This document shows, piece by piece, positions 1-7,890 of a stretch of 14,401 nucleotides of DNA. A program made the translations under genes and the position numbers. Within the stretch, counting starts at the first letter, position 1. Each line of letters opens with the position of its first letter. Under the pieces are notes generated by a model. It was given only the letters and a program-made list of their open reading frames with translations, searched no databases and was not told the origin of the DNA. Source of the stretch: [Haemophilus] felis (GTDB taxonomy: Bacteria > Pseudomonadota > Gammaproteobacteria > Enterobacterales > Pasteurellaceae); NCBI GenBank assembly GCA_002015125.1, contig MUYB01000025.1:1-14401 (forward strand). The letters are read 5' to 3'.

Positions 1-312
1 CTAATGCCTGTTATAGCAAGGAAAATCAAGCCTGACAGCTGGGTTTATACAGACACTTATCGTAGTTATGATGCCCTTGATGTGAGCGAATTTCACCACG
101 AACGAATTAACCATTCGGAACTGTTTGCAGTGAAACAAAATCACATCAACGGCATTGAGAATTTTTGGAGTCAAGCTAAGCGGATACTCCGAAAATATAA
201 TGGAATTGACCGAAAAAGTTTCCCTTTATTCTTGAAGGAATGTGAATTTCGGTTTAATTTTGGGACACCCAAAGAGCAACTTAAAACGTTGAGAAAATGG
301 TGTGAAATTTAG
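1..312 (+). CDS. IS1016-type transposase, C-terminal half (partial)
   Basis: This is the C-terminal part of a DDE-type transposase with an ISXO2-like catalytic domain. The frame is open from the first base (CTA), so the ATG at 4 is probably internal and the gene continues to the left. About 102 residues are present, roughly half of the usual length of around 220. Two catalytic regions are visible: an aspartate in VYTDTYRSYDAL, and the HINGIENFWSQAKR block with the N/E residues typical of the IS1595 group. The protein would cut and join the ends of its own element. The stop (310-312) lies about 20 bp inside the inferred right end of the element. Whether the full gene is intact cannot be judged here. 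Confidence 0.85.
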   Translation, partial: LMPVIARKIKPDSWVYTDTYRSYDALDVSEFHHERINHSELFAVKQNHINGIENFWSQAKRILRKYNGIDRKSFPLFLKECEFRFNFGTPKEQLKTLRKWCEI

Positions 313-332
313 GGATAATCTACTTCAGCCCC
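1..332 (+). mobile_element. IS1016-like insertion sequence (IS1595 family), 3' part
   Basis: The window opens inside an insertion sequence. Its transposase ends at 312. The sequence after it, GATAATCTACTTCAGCCCC (314-332), reads on the other strand as GGGGCTGAAGTAGATTATC, which fits the G-rich terminal repeat expected of this family. Immediately after it the sequence becomes recognisable xylR coding sequence, so the right end is placed at about 332. The left end, and with it the 8-bp target duplication typical of the family, lies outside the window, so the repeat and the duplication cannot be checked. IS1016 is known from Haemophilus, where copies flank the type b capsule locus. Confidence 0.8.
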
Positions 333-1469
333 TTACTTTTTAATGCGAACAAAATTTATGATAGACAAGTGGTTGAGGGTATTGGTCAGTATATTCAAGC
401 TTCCCAGTGTATATGGGATATTTTTGTCGAAGATGAATTTATTTATCACAAAGATCATATCAATACTTTAGCCATTGATGGCATTATTGCTGATTTTGAT
501 GATTTGGAAACAGCAGACTTACTAAAAAACACCTCAATTCCCACTGTTGCTGTTGGAGGTTCTTATCAAAATATTGATTTTTACCCTCATTTTCCTTATG
601 TGGCGACGGATAATTATTCTTTAATTTCATTGGCCTTTGAACATTTGAAAAACAAAGGGATAGATCATTTCGCTTTTTATGGACTACATACTGAGTATGA
701 AAAACATTGGTCAAAGGAACGAGAAAAAGCGTTTGTGTCCTTAATGCAAGCCAATGAACATCAAATTAGAATTTATACTGATAGTCAAACAACCTGTCAA
801 AATTGGGCTAATGAGCGTGCTGGGCTTATTGCTTGGTTGCAATCATTACCATTGCATACGGGAATTATCGCGGTAACAGATGCTAGAGCGAGACATATAT
901 TGCAAGCTTGCGATTATGCTAAAATTGCTGTTCCAGAGCAACTTTGTGTTATTGGTATTGATAATGAAGAGTTAATTCAATATTTATCTCGTGTTTCTCT
1001 TTCTTCTGTTCAACAAGGTACTAAACAAATTGGTTACCAAGCAGCAAAAATTTTACATCGTTTACTTAATAAACAAAAAGTAAGTAATGAACCTCTTTTG
1101 ATACCAGGACTGAAAGTTGAGGAGCGTAGTTCAACGGATTATCGTTCTTTGACAGATCCTTTAGTGATCCAAGCTATGCACTACATTCGCCACCGAGCTT
1201 GTCATGGCATTAAAGTTGAACAAGTACTCGATTATTTAAGAACGTCTCGTTCAAATCTAGAACAGCGTTTTAAATTTGAAATGAACAAAACAATTCATAA
1301 GGTCATTTTTGATGAGAAAATTGGTCGAGCTAAAACGCTTTTAAAAGAAACAGATATATCCATTCAAGAAATTTCAGAAATTTGTGGCTATCCCTCCATA
1401 CAATATTTTTATTTTGTATTTAAAAAAGAATTGAATATGACCCCAACAGAATTTAGGCAAAAATATTAG
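333..1469 (+). pseudogene. xylR: xylose operon activator XylR, 5' end removed by IS insertion
   Basis: XylR is a cytoplasmic D-xylose-sensing activator of the xylose transport and catabolism genes. The N-terminal sugar-binding domain has the fold of periplasmic binding proteins (TGIIAVTDARARHILQ and CVIGIDNEEL blocks), and the C-terminal ~100 residues form an AraC-type double helix-turn-helix (SRSNLEQRFK, then ISEICGYPSIQYFYFVFKK). Read in frame from 333, the protein begins LLFNANKIYDRQVVEGIGQY, matching E. coli XylR from about residue 10. The first nine or so codons and the ATG are missing, replaced by the end of the insertion sequence. The open frame reaches back to 306 into the element, but the first ordinary start is GTG 369, which has no ribosome-binding site and would delete about 21 residues. 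The C-terminus is intact. Loss of function is likely but not proven. Confidence 0.87.
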
Positions 1470-1492
1470 ATCTTACGCAACATTTCCTCCAC

Positions 1493-1509
1493 CTAGCATT
1501 TTTTGCTAG
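1493..1509. other. Small hairpin between xylR and the Gcr-like gene
   Basis: CTAGCA-TTTTT-TGCTAG is a perfect 6-bp inverted repeat with a five-base loop, 24 bp after the xylR stop. It is not followed by a T run, so it is at best a weak terminator. The surrounding 89-bp gap shows no convincing -35/-10 pair. Confidence 0.35.
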
Positions 1510-1558
1510 AATCCCTCGCTACGTTTATTCTTCAACCCTAGTTGTATATAGGCTTACG

Positions 1559-3511
1559 ATGACAAACAAATATGATTTAAAAAATGAAGATGTGGCTGTG
1601 TTTATTTCTCAACAGCTGGAACAAAAGAATGCTTTTGAGTTGCTGAATGGGCTTTGTCAATGGTTTCGTCGCGGTGGCGAAAATCAGGCTCAGGGCAAAA
1701 TTCAATTTCTTATTCAGCTATTAGAGCAACATCCTGAAATAGCTAAAAAATTGGCAACTTTATTTTGTCAATGGATTTGCCAAATGCGTTTATATCCTTT
1801 GTTTGTCAGTTGTGGAATATTAGGGCGTGAGGGCTTTGGGCGAGAAATCCGAGATCGTCTATATGAACATTTTAATCCTTCATTTAAAGACTTGAATGAT
1901 CTGCGTGATATTTTTTTCATGCTATTTTGTGAAAAAGATGATGTGAAGTGGTTGAATGCGATTTCTATTCAAGAATGGATCACTTTATTTGATTTAATTC
2001 ATCAACATAGCACGGAAAAAGAGCGCGAAACGGTGCATAATCATGTACGTTATGAGGGGCTTTTCGCCATAGAAATGCTGGCAATTTGGATTGCCGCAGA
2101 AGAACTAGAGCCTGAATTAATGCGTTTAGATCCAAATTTGCTGGATGCGGATTCGCCATTTGTTGCCCTACATCGCGAAGTGTCAAATTGGGTAAATGCG
2201 CGCCGTCAACATCAGGAATATGATGATGCTCATTTGCAGGTGATGTTTGAACAGTGCAGCGTTCAAATTGATAACCTTTATAAAAAAGGCTCCACTAAAG
2301 GTTCAACCTTGGGCGTGGCACATTTACTTGCTCGATTACAACAAACCCTTGAGCGTTTATCGGTATTGATGAGTGTTTTCCAAAAAGATCAACTGCTTCC
2401 TCATCGTATTTTGGTGTTCACTGGATTTTTAGCGGTGGCGTCAGCGGAACGTCATAGCACCTTATCTCTATGGAAACAAAGCGTCAAAATGCTTGCGCGC
2501 AGCATTGCTCAAAATAAAAGTGATCATGGTGAGCATTATATTACGCGTGATTTGAAAGAATATCGGGGGATGTTTTTATCTGCTGCTGGCGGTGGCGTGT
2601 TGATTGCGTTTATGGCGTTATTCAAAATGTATTTGGGCGATCTTATTGAAGATAAAAGCTGGCGCTATGTGGCAGAGGGACTGAATTATGCCATTGGTTT
2701 TACCATTATTTTTATGCTGCATTTCACGGTGGCAACCAAACAGCCAGCGATGACGGCAGCGCGTTTTGCGGAAACCGTTGATAATGCGCAGGGAAAAGCG
2801 GTGAATGTGAAATTAGCACAACTTTTAATTGATGTGTTTCGTTCACAAAGTATTGCGGTGTTAGGCAATGTGGCGCTAGCGATTTCGGTGGCTTGTTTAA
2901 TTGCTTGGGGATACCAACAACATACAGGTGAAGCGTTGTTAAACAGCAAAGAAATTGCTTACCAACTTGATGCTATTGATCCTTTTAAAGGCACATTATG
3001 GTTTGCCGCCATTGCTGGTGTTTGGCTATTTTGCTCAGGAATTATTGCTGGTTATTTTGATAATCGAAGCAACTATCTCAATTTACAAATGCGCTTACAA
3101 AACCACCCGTTGTTGCGCCTGATATTGTTTAAAAAATGCCGTTATGGATTTGCCAAATATTGGCATGAGAATTACGGATCCATTATGGGAAATCTGTGTT
3201 TTGGCATGTTGCTTGGTTTAACCGGATTAGTGGGTTATTTATTGGACTTGCCTTTAGATATTCGCCACGTTGCTTTTTCTTCTGCGAATTTGGGCTATAT
3301 GGCAATAAGTGGTGAGTTCAGTTGGCAATTATTTTTACAGTGTTTAGCCTTTGTTTTAATGATTGGTATTGTGAATTTAGTGGTGAGTTTTGCTATCGCC
3401 CTTTGGGTGGCGCTACGCTCTCTTGAAACAGAAATTGAAAGTTGGTGGGAAATTTGGAAATCCATTTGGAAGCTGATTAAACAGCGTCCGCTTTGTTTAT
3501 TCCTGCCTTAA
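1559..3511 (+). CDS. Gcr-like multi-pass membrane protein (family named 'site-specific recombinase')
   Basis: This 650-residue protein resembles the family usually labelled 'site-specific recombinase Gcr' in Neisseria and other proteobacteria (Pfam SpecificRecomb). The first ~330 residues are soluble and mostly helical, with few recognisable motifs. The C-terminal half has about six hydrophobic segments, near residues 339-359, 375-395, 431-451, 481-500, 541-562 and 594-620. The block LDLPLDIRHVAFSSANLGY (562-580) is the clearest family signature I recognise. No tyrosine- or serine-recombinase catalytic pattern is visible, so the family name is probably misleading and the real function is unknown. 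The ATG at 1559 has only a weak upstream AGG. The next gene follows after 33 bp, so co-transcription with yheO-tusDCB is plausible. Confidence 0.75.
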   Translation: MTNKYDLKNEDVAVFISQQLEQKNAFELLNGLCQWFRRGGENQAQGKIQFLIQLLEQHPEIAKKLATLFCQWICQMRLYPLFVSCGILGREGFGREIRDRLYEHFNPSFKDLNDLRDIFFMLFCEKDDVKWLNAISIQEWITLFDLIHQHSTEKERETVHNHVRYEGLFAIEMLAIWIAAEELEPELMRLDPNLLDADSPFVALHREVSNWVNARRQHQEYDDAHLQVMFEQCSVQIDNLYKKGSTKGSTLGVAHLLARLQQTLERLSVLMSVFQKDQLLPHRILVFTGFLAVASAERHSTLSLWKQSVKMLARSIAQNKSDHGEHYITRDLKEYRGMFLSAAGGGVLIAFMALFKMYLGDLIEDKSWRYVAEGLNYAIGFTIIFMLHFTVATKQPAMTAARFAETVDNAQGKAVNVKLAQLLIDVFRSQSIAVLGNVALAISVACLIAWGYQQHTGEALLNSKEIAYQLDAIDPFKGTLWFAAIAGVWLFCSGIIAGYFDNRSNYLNLQMRLQNHPLLRLILFKKCRYGFAKYWHENYGSIMGNLCFGMLLGLTGLVGYLLDLPLDIRHVAFSSANLGYMAISGEFSWQLFLQCLAFVLMIGIVNLVVSFAIALWVALRSLETEIESWWEIWKSIWKLIKQRPLCLFLP

Positions 3512-3544
3512 TTTCCGCAAAAATAAAATGATATTGAGAAAAAT

Positions 3545-4210
3545 ATGTTAACGGATAAACGCCCTTTTACTGAAGAAGATCGACATATATTGCAATCTTA
3601 TAAAGCGGTGGTGGATGGCGTCAGCGCGCTGATTGGAGAGCATTGCGAAATTGTGTTGCACTCTTTGGAAGATTTGGAACATTCCACCATTTATATTGCC
3701 AACGGACATAATACTAATCGCCAAATTGGTGCGCCGCTAACGGATTTAGCCTTGAAATCTTTGCATAGTATGCAAACAGAGGGCGTTTGCAAACCTTATT
3801 TTTCTCGGGTGAAAAATAATGGGTTGATGAAATCTGTCAGTATTTGTATTCGTAATAAAGGGCAACGGATTATTGGTTTACTCTGTATTAACATTAACTT
3901 AGATGTGCCAATCAGCCAGTTTATGCAAACCTTGATGCCAGAATACACGCAAGAAACTTCCGCGGTGAATTTTGCCAATTCGGTGGAAGAATTGGTCAAT
4001 CAAACCATGGAACAAACCATTGAGGAAATTACAGCGGATAGGTTAGTGGCTAACAATAATAAAAATCGCCAAATTGTGATTTCATTATTTGAGAAAGGCA
4101 TTTTTGATATTAAAGATGCCATTAATTTGGTGGCAGATCGCCTCAATATTTCTCGACACACAGTGTATTTATATATTCGCCAAATTAAACAAGATCAGGA
4201 TTTAGAATAA
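3545..4210 (+). CDS. yheO: YheO-type transcriptional regulator (PAS-like domain + HTH)
   Basis: This 221-residue protein has the two-part layout of the YheO/DauR family. An N-terminal PAS-like sensor domain covers about residues 10-125 ([21 protein letters not shown], then a [11 protein letters not shown] strand). A C-terminal helix-turn-helix covers about 178-218, with recognition-helix sequence [16 protein letters not shown]. It is a predicted cytoplasmic DNA-binding protein; its ligand and targets are not known. Many gamma-proteobacteria place yheO directly before tusDCB, and the same order is kept here: tusD starts two bases after the yheO stop. The family assignment is firm, but the functional role is inferred only from linkage. 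Confidence 0.88.
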   Translation: MLTDKRPFTEEDRHILQSYKAVVDGVSALIGEHCEIVLHSLEDLEHSTIYIANGHNTNRQIGAPLTDLALKSLHSMQTEGVCKPYFSRVKNNGLMKSVSICIRNKGQRIIGLLCININLDVPISQFMQTLMPEYTQETSAVNFANSVEELVNQTMEQTIEEITADRLVANNNKNRQIVISLFEKGIFDIKDAINLVADRLNISRHTVYLYIRQIKQDQDLE

Positions 4211-4212
4211 TC

Positions 4213-4593
4213 ATGCGCTATGTACTTTGTATCAAACAGCCTGTATATGGTTCCCAAGGTGCTTTTTTGGCTTACCAATTGGCGGTAGCACTATTAGCCA
4301 AAGGGCATCAACTGCACCAAGTGTTTTTCTTCCAATCTGGCGTTACCGTTGGCAATACTTTCGTGAATCCTGCCAATGATGAATTTAATTTAGTGCAAGC
4401 TTGGCAACAATTATCCAACCAACATTATTTCCCACTACATCTTTGTATCGCCGCCGCACAACGACGAGGCGTTGTGGATCAACAAAGCGCTAAGGATCAA
4501 CAATCTTGTAATTTAGCGGACGGTTTTGTGTTAGCGGGGCTTGGTGAATTTAGCCGAGCTGTATTGGAAGCCGATCGAGTAATAACCCTATGA
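4213..4593 (+). CDS. tusD: Sulfurtransferase complex subunit TusD
   Basis: TusD is the sulfur-carrying subunit of the TusBCD heterohexamer. It accepts persulfide sulfur from TusA and passes it via TusE to MnmA for 2-thiolation of the wobble uridine in tRNAs for Lys, Glu and Gln. The protein has 126 residues, close to the usual length, and belongs to the DsrE/F-like fold. Cys78, in [16 protein letters not shown], corresponds to the catalytic Cys78 of E. coli TusD. The start lies two bases after the yheO stop, with an AGGA inside the end of yheO as a likely ribosome-binding site. Its last codons overlap the tusC start (ATGA at 4590-4593), indicating translational coupling. Confidence 0.95.
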   Translation: MRYVLCIKQPVYGSQGAFLAYQLAVALLAKGHQLHQVFFFQSGVTVGNTFVNPANDEFNLVQAWQQLSNQHYFPLHLCIAAAQRRGVVDQQSAKDQQSCNLADGFVLAGLGEFSRAVLEADRVITL

Positions 4594-4946
4594 TTAAATT
4601 AGCCTTTGTATTTCGCAGTGCGCCTTTTGGTCGCAGCAGTTGTCGAGAAGGATTAGATGCGTTGCTCGCCGCTAGCGCCTTTTGCCATGAAGATGAAATT
4701 GCTGTTTTTTTTATGGACGACGGTGTGTTTAACCTAATTAAAGATCAGCAAGGGGAACAAATCTTACAAAAAGATTTCACTCGCGCCTTTAAGTTGCTCG
4801 ATTTGTATGAAATTGAACAACGTTATTGTTGCCAACAATCTTTGCAACGTTTTGGTGAGATTGATCCGATCATTAAAACAGCGGTTTTAAGCAGAGAAGC
4901 ATTGCTGCATAAATTGCAGCAAGCAGAAAAAGTGATGGCTTTTTAA
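4590..4946 (+). CDS. tusC: Sulfurtransferase complex subunit TusC
   Basis: TusC is a structural DsrF-like subunit of the cytoplasmic TusBCD sulfur-relay complex. The 118-residue length matches the family. The opening [30 protein letters not shown] is the typical TusC N-terminus, and no sulfur-carrier cysteine equivalent to that of TusD is expected. The ATG overlaps the tusD stop by four bases, so translation is probably coupled. tusB follows after 14 bp. Confidence 0.95.
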   Translation: MIKLAFVFRSAPFGRSSCREGLDALLAASAFCHEDEIAVFFMDDGVFNLIKDQQGEQILQKDFTRAFKLLDLYEIEQRYCCQQSLQRFGEIDPIIKTAVLSREALLHKLQQAEKVMAF

Positions 4947-4960
4947 TCGGAGAAATCAGT

Positions 4961-5248
4961 ATGCTTTACACCTTTTCACAAGCGGACTACGGATTCGTCG
5001 AACTCAAACAACATCTTGAACATTGCCAAGCACAGGATGCCTTATTGTTATGGCAAGACGGAGTTTTGCTGGCGCTAAAATATCCTGATTTATTACAACA
5101 GGCTAAAGCACCTTGCTATGTGTTGGATATGGATTTAACAGCGCGTAATTTGAATGAGATGTTTAACAAGATTTCTTCTGTTAAGGTGATTTCTCTAACT
5201 GAATTGGTTAGCCTAACAGAACAGTTTTATCCCCAATTAGGGCTTTAG
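4961..5248 (+). CDS. tusB: Sulfurtransferase complex subunit TusB
   Basis: TusB is the third subunit of the TusBCD sulfur-relay complex, with a DsrH-like fold. The 95-residue length equals the E. coli protein. The N-terminus MLYTFSQADYG, the DALLLWQDGVLLAL segment and the C-terminal ISLTELVSLTEQFYPQLGL are typical. A GGAG sits at normal spacing before the ATG. This is the last gene of the unit: a strong hairpin with a T run begins 14 bp after the stop. In many relatives rpsL-rpsG-fusA follow tusB; here they do not. Confidence 0.93.
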   Translation: MLYTFSQADYGFVELKQHLEHCQAQDALLLWQDGVLLALKYPDLLQQAKAPCYVLDMDLTARNLNEMFNKISSVKVISLTELVSLTEQFYPQLGL

Positions 5249-5261
5249 TGGAGAGAGATTA

Positions 5262-5311
5262 AAATGGTTGTAAGGCAACTTGTGGATAGTTTGCTTTACA
5301 ACCATTTTTTT
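5262..5311. terminator. Bidirectional terminator between tusB and metC
   Basis: Positions 5262-5278 (AAATGGTTGTAAGGCAA) pair with 5291-5307 over 17 bp, with one G-U pair, around a 12-base loop. Eight Ts (5304-5311) follow on the plus strand. On the minus strand the exit has a shorter run (TTTT), so it can also serve metC, whose stop is at 5320-5322. Confidence 0.9.
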
Positions 5312-5319
5312 ACTTAGCC

Positions 5320-6510
5320 TTATTTAATTCTTGCAAAGCCTGCTTCTAAATCAGCGATTAAATCTTCTGTATTTTCAAAGCCGATATGCACGCGAACTAA
5401 GGTGCCTGAGAAATCCACTGGTTTGGCTGGACGGATGTGATTGAGTTCTTCAGGTTGGTTTGCCAAGATCAAGGATTCAAAACCGCCCCAAGAGTACGCC
5501 ATATGGAAGAATTCGAAATTATCTAAGAAATTCGCCAATTCTTCATCACTTAAACGTTTTTTCAAGACGAAAGAAAATAAGCCAGAAGATCCGTGGAAGT
5601 CCCTTACATAAAATTCATGACCAGGACAAGATGGTAGCGCAGGGTGATTTACGCGTTCAACCTCTGGGCGTTCCGCCAACCATTTTGCAATTAAAATGCT
5701 ACTTTCTTCATGTTGTTTTAAACGTACTTTGAGAGTTCTTAATCCTCTGCTGCCAGAATACGCTGTGTCAGGATCCACGGTTTGTCCTAATAAATAGGAA
5801 TTTTCCCGTAATTGATCCCAGCATCTTGCGTTGGATACCGCCGTGCCAAGCATTGCGTCGGAATGACCGATAATGTATTTTGTTGCCGCTTGAATGGAAA
5901 TATCCACACCGTATTTTAACGGTTCAAATAACACACCCGCTGCCCAAGTGTTATCGATCATAATCACAATCTCTGGGTTCACTTCTCTTGCCGCTTTTAC
6001 CATGGCTGGCACATCTTGTACTTCCATGGTAATGGAGCTAGGCGACTCTAAGAACAGCACTTTGGTATTTGGTTGAATTAATGCTTTAATTCCTGCACCA
6101 ATCATGGGGTCGTAATAAGTGGTGCTAATACCCATTTTGCTCAAAATCAAGTTACAGAAATCTTGAGTAGGCTCATAGGCAGAGCCTGTCATTAACACGT
6201 GGTCGCCCGATTTCAAAAATGCCAAAATCGCATTCGTTACCGCCGCTGCACCACTTGGGTAAAGGTAGCAGCCTACGCCACCTTCAATTTCACTCATCGC
6301 CTCTTGTAAAGCAAAGTGAGTTAGCGTGCCGCGACGACCGTAAAATAATTCCCCTTTCGCGCGATTCGCCGTTGCAAATTTTTTGTGCTTAACATTCTCA
6401 AAAACGAGAGAAGATGCACGTTGAACAACTGGGTTTACAGAACCTTGGGTAAAGCGTTTAGCGCGACCGCTAGTGATCAATTTGGTTTCGATGTGATTTG
6501 ATTGTTTCAT
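5320..6510 (-). CDS. metC: Cystathionine beta-lyase MetC (PLP-dependent C-S lyase)
   Basis: MetC cleaves cystathionine to homocysteine, pyruvate and ammonia in methionine synthesis; related enzymes can also split cystine. The 396-residue protein is a complete Cys/Met-metabolism PLP enzyme. Visible active-site residues, numbered from the chosen ATG, are Tyr57 and Arg59 (YGRRGT), Tyr112 (GSAYEPT), Asp186 (MIDNTW), the PLP lysine Lys211 ([16 protein letters not shown]), and Ser340-Trp341 ([10 protein letters not shown]). Each sits one residue after the E. coli MetC equivalent, and the SWGG motif favours beta-lyase over gamma-synthase. A GTG at 6522 would add four residues, but AGGTGG lies eight bases before the ATG at 6510, which was therefore preferred. 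The gene follows the symporter on the same strand and is probably co-transcribed with it. Confidence 0.94.
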   Translation of the reverse strand: MKQSNHIETKLITSGRAKRFTQGSVNPVVQRASSLVFENVKHKKFATANRAKGELFYGRRGTLTHFALQEAMSEIEGGVGCYLYPSGAAAVTNAILAFLKSGDHVLMTGSAYEPTQDFCNLILSKMGISTTYYDPMIGAGIKALIQPNTKVLFLESPSSITMEVQDVPAMVKAAREVNPEIVIMIDNTWAAGVLFEPLKYGVDISIQAATKYIIGHSDAMLGTAVSNARCWDQLRENSYLLGQTVDPDTAYSGSRGLRTLKVRLKQHEESSILIAKWLAERPEVERVNHPALPSCPGHEFYVRDFHGSSGLFSFVLKKRLSDEELANFLDNFEFFHMAYSWGGFESLILANQPEELNHIRPAKPVDFSGTLVRVHIGFENTEDLIADLEAGFARIK

Positions 6511-6537
6511 AATAATTTCCACCTAAATAATTAAATA

Positions 6538-6600
6538 TTAAGCTACATTGGATTTTTTACCACAAAATCTTTCTACAATTTGTGTGGCATTCAAGTCGTG
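6538..6600 (-). pseudogene. Probable remnant of the symporter C-terminus in another frame
   Basis: Read on the minus strand in a different frame from the symporter, this 20-codon stretch gives HDLNATQIVERFCGKKSNVA followed by TAA. It overlaps the end of the truncated symporter and stops 27 bp before the metC ATG. It looks like a normal transporter tail (an Asn-Ala segment followed by a charged, lysine-rich end). I infer that a deletion of perhaps 15-20 codons, not a multiple of three, removed most of the last membrane helix and shifted the frame. This is not proven without an intact relative. Confidence 0.5.
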
Positions 6601-7697
6601 AATAACATTAACATAGGAATGGTTTCCATTGGTAAACCTAAAGTAGTTACGATAAAGATTTCCCCTAAGAAGGCGCCACCAGGCACACCGCCTACAATAA
6701 TTGCAGATAAAACGGAAATAACCATAGTTAACATAAAGACTTCAGCGGTAAAAGGAATATTGAGGATAGAATAAATGAAGACAATTTTTAGCGCCGCAAT
6801 CATTGCTACACCGCCTTTATTTAGGTTAACTAATAAAGGAATGGACACATCTGCAATTTCTTCATTGATACCCATTTTTTTCGCTGCAGTTAATGTAACA
6901 GGCAATGTACCTAAACTAGAGCAAGTGCCTAATGCGGTAGCAGATGGTGCAATGGCATGCTTCCAGAAGGCTTTAACGCCGGCGCTACCATTACCAATCC
7001 AAGAATAAATGGTTGAACCTACAACGTAGTAAATTAATGTTGCGACGAAGAACAATATCATTGCACGTCCAAATGTCGCTAAAATTTGTGCATCTTGACT
7101 TGCCATCGTTGCTGCAAAATAACAACCAAGACCAACAGGTGCGATAACCATAATAATTGACACGATACGCATAATCACTTGGTTAGCATCATTAAGAAGT
7201 TCCGAAATGCGTTTGCCGGTTTCGCCTGATTGGCCAATAGCGATACCCGCGATAATGGAGAAAATGATTAATGCGAGAATGTTGGATTTAGAAAATAGAC
7301 CAACGAAATCTTTCGTTGTGATCATACTGACGAAATCCATTTGTCCGCTGCTTTGTACGGTTTGAGAAAGATCTATTGTTACGCCTTGTGCTGGGTCATA
7401 CCATAGCGCCATACCAACCACGCCCGCGGCAGGAATTAATGCCATGCAGATAGAGACGATAAAGATGACAGTAACGATTTTCCCTAATTTTTTCAGATCC
7501 GTCATGCTCGCAATGGAAGAAATAACACTGATACCGACAAGGGGAACGATAATTGTAAAGAGTAAATTTAGAAAGATTTGTCCAATTGGCTCTACTTTTT
7601 TAGCTAAAGCTGGAAATATAATACCGACAAGTCCGCCAATAACTAAAGCGAGAAGTAGAATAATGGAAGATTTATAAGGTTTGAGCTTTGATAACAT
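6591..7697 (-). CDS. Sodium:dicarboxylate/amino-acid symporter (DAACS family), C-terminally truncated
   Basis: This inner-membrane protein belongs to the glutamate-transporter-like DAACS family, which couples Na+ or H+ to uptake of dicarboxylates, acidic or neutral amino acids, or cystine. Hydrophobic segments begin near residues 11, 40 and 73 and continue throughout. The re-entrant-loop regions are recognisable: GTCSSLGTLPVTLTAAKKMG (the usual serine-rich loop, here variant), then NLNKGGVAM where many relatives have NMDGT, then GGVPGGAF. Translation stops at residue 368, just after PMLMLFTT, where the family normally continues through its last membrane helix with a conserved Asp and Asn. An AAGGA lies seven bases before the ATG at 7697. 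The substrate is unknown; with metC next door, cystine or another sulfur amino acid is a reasonable guess. It may be non-functional. Confidence 0.8.
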   Translation of the reverse strand: MLSKLKPYKSSIILLLALVIGGLVGIIFPALAKKVEPIGQIFLNLLFTIIVPLVGISVISSIASMTDLKKLGKIVTVIFIVSICMALIPAAGVVGMALWYDPAQGVTIDLSQTVQSSGQMDFVSMITTKDFVGLFSKSNILALIIFSIIAGIAIGQSGETGKRISELLNDANQVIMRIVSIIMVIAPVGLGCYFAATMASQDAQILATFGRAMILFFVATLIYYVVGSTIYSWIGNGSAGVKAFWKHAIAPSATALGTCSSLGTLPVTLTAAKKMGINEEIADVSIPLLVNLNKGGVAMIAALKIVFIYSILNIPFTAEVFMLTMVISVLSAIIVGGVPGGAFLGEIFIVTTLGLPMETIPMLMLFTT

Positions 7698-7719
7698 GAT
7701 TTTTTCCTTCTGAGATAAA

Positions 7720-7749
7720 ATACTACTTGATCCTATTCTTTTTACTCAA
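7720..7749 (-). promoter_or_regulatory. Possible promoter of the symporter-metC unit
   Basis: On the minus strand TTGAGT (7744-7749) and TAGTAT (7720-7725) are separated by 18 bp, a passable sigma-70 layout ending about 20 bp before the symporter start. In AT-rich DNA such matches arise by chance. Confidence 0.35.
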
Positions 7750-7772
7750 AAATTGTAATCTGTTATCTTTGC

Positions 7773-7837
7773 TGATTTTTAAAATCACTATTGAATCTAA
7801 AGAAATAATAGCAATGTGTTATGGCATTTTTAATGCC
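7773..7837. promoter_or_regulatory. Two palindromes in the symporter/lysR divergent region (candidate operators)
   Basis: TGATTTT-T-AAAATCA (7773-7787) and GGCATT-TTT-AATGCC (7823-7837) are both perfect palindromes, with centres 50 bp apart, in the 193-bp gap between the divergent symporter and LysR-type genes. LysR-type regulators usually bind such gaps and control both directions, so these are natural candidate sites. Neither is an exact T-N11-A box. Confidence 0.5.
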
Positions 7838-7890
7838 TAGATATTCTTAACTATCATTATCTAAAATTACATTGAACGTTAAAAATCACT

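Noticed and set aside
369..1469. GTG 369 as the genuine start of a complete 366-residue regulator
   Set aside because: There is no ribosome-binding site, and codons upstream (LLFNANKIYDRQ) clearly match XylR, so the true start has been lost.
4976..4987. Actinobacillus-type uptake word (CACAAGCGGAC)
   Set aside because: It misses the last base of ACAAGCGGT and lies inside tusB, and no exact copies were found elsewhere.
6511..6522. GTG start adding four residues to MetC
   Set aside because: The AGGTGG that overlaps this GTG is positioned to serve the ATG at 6510.
6580..7677. Several plus-strand open frames opposite the symporter
   Set aside because: They are antisense shadows of the transporter with no ribosome-binding sites or protein-like motifs.
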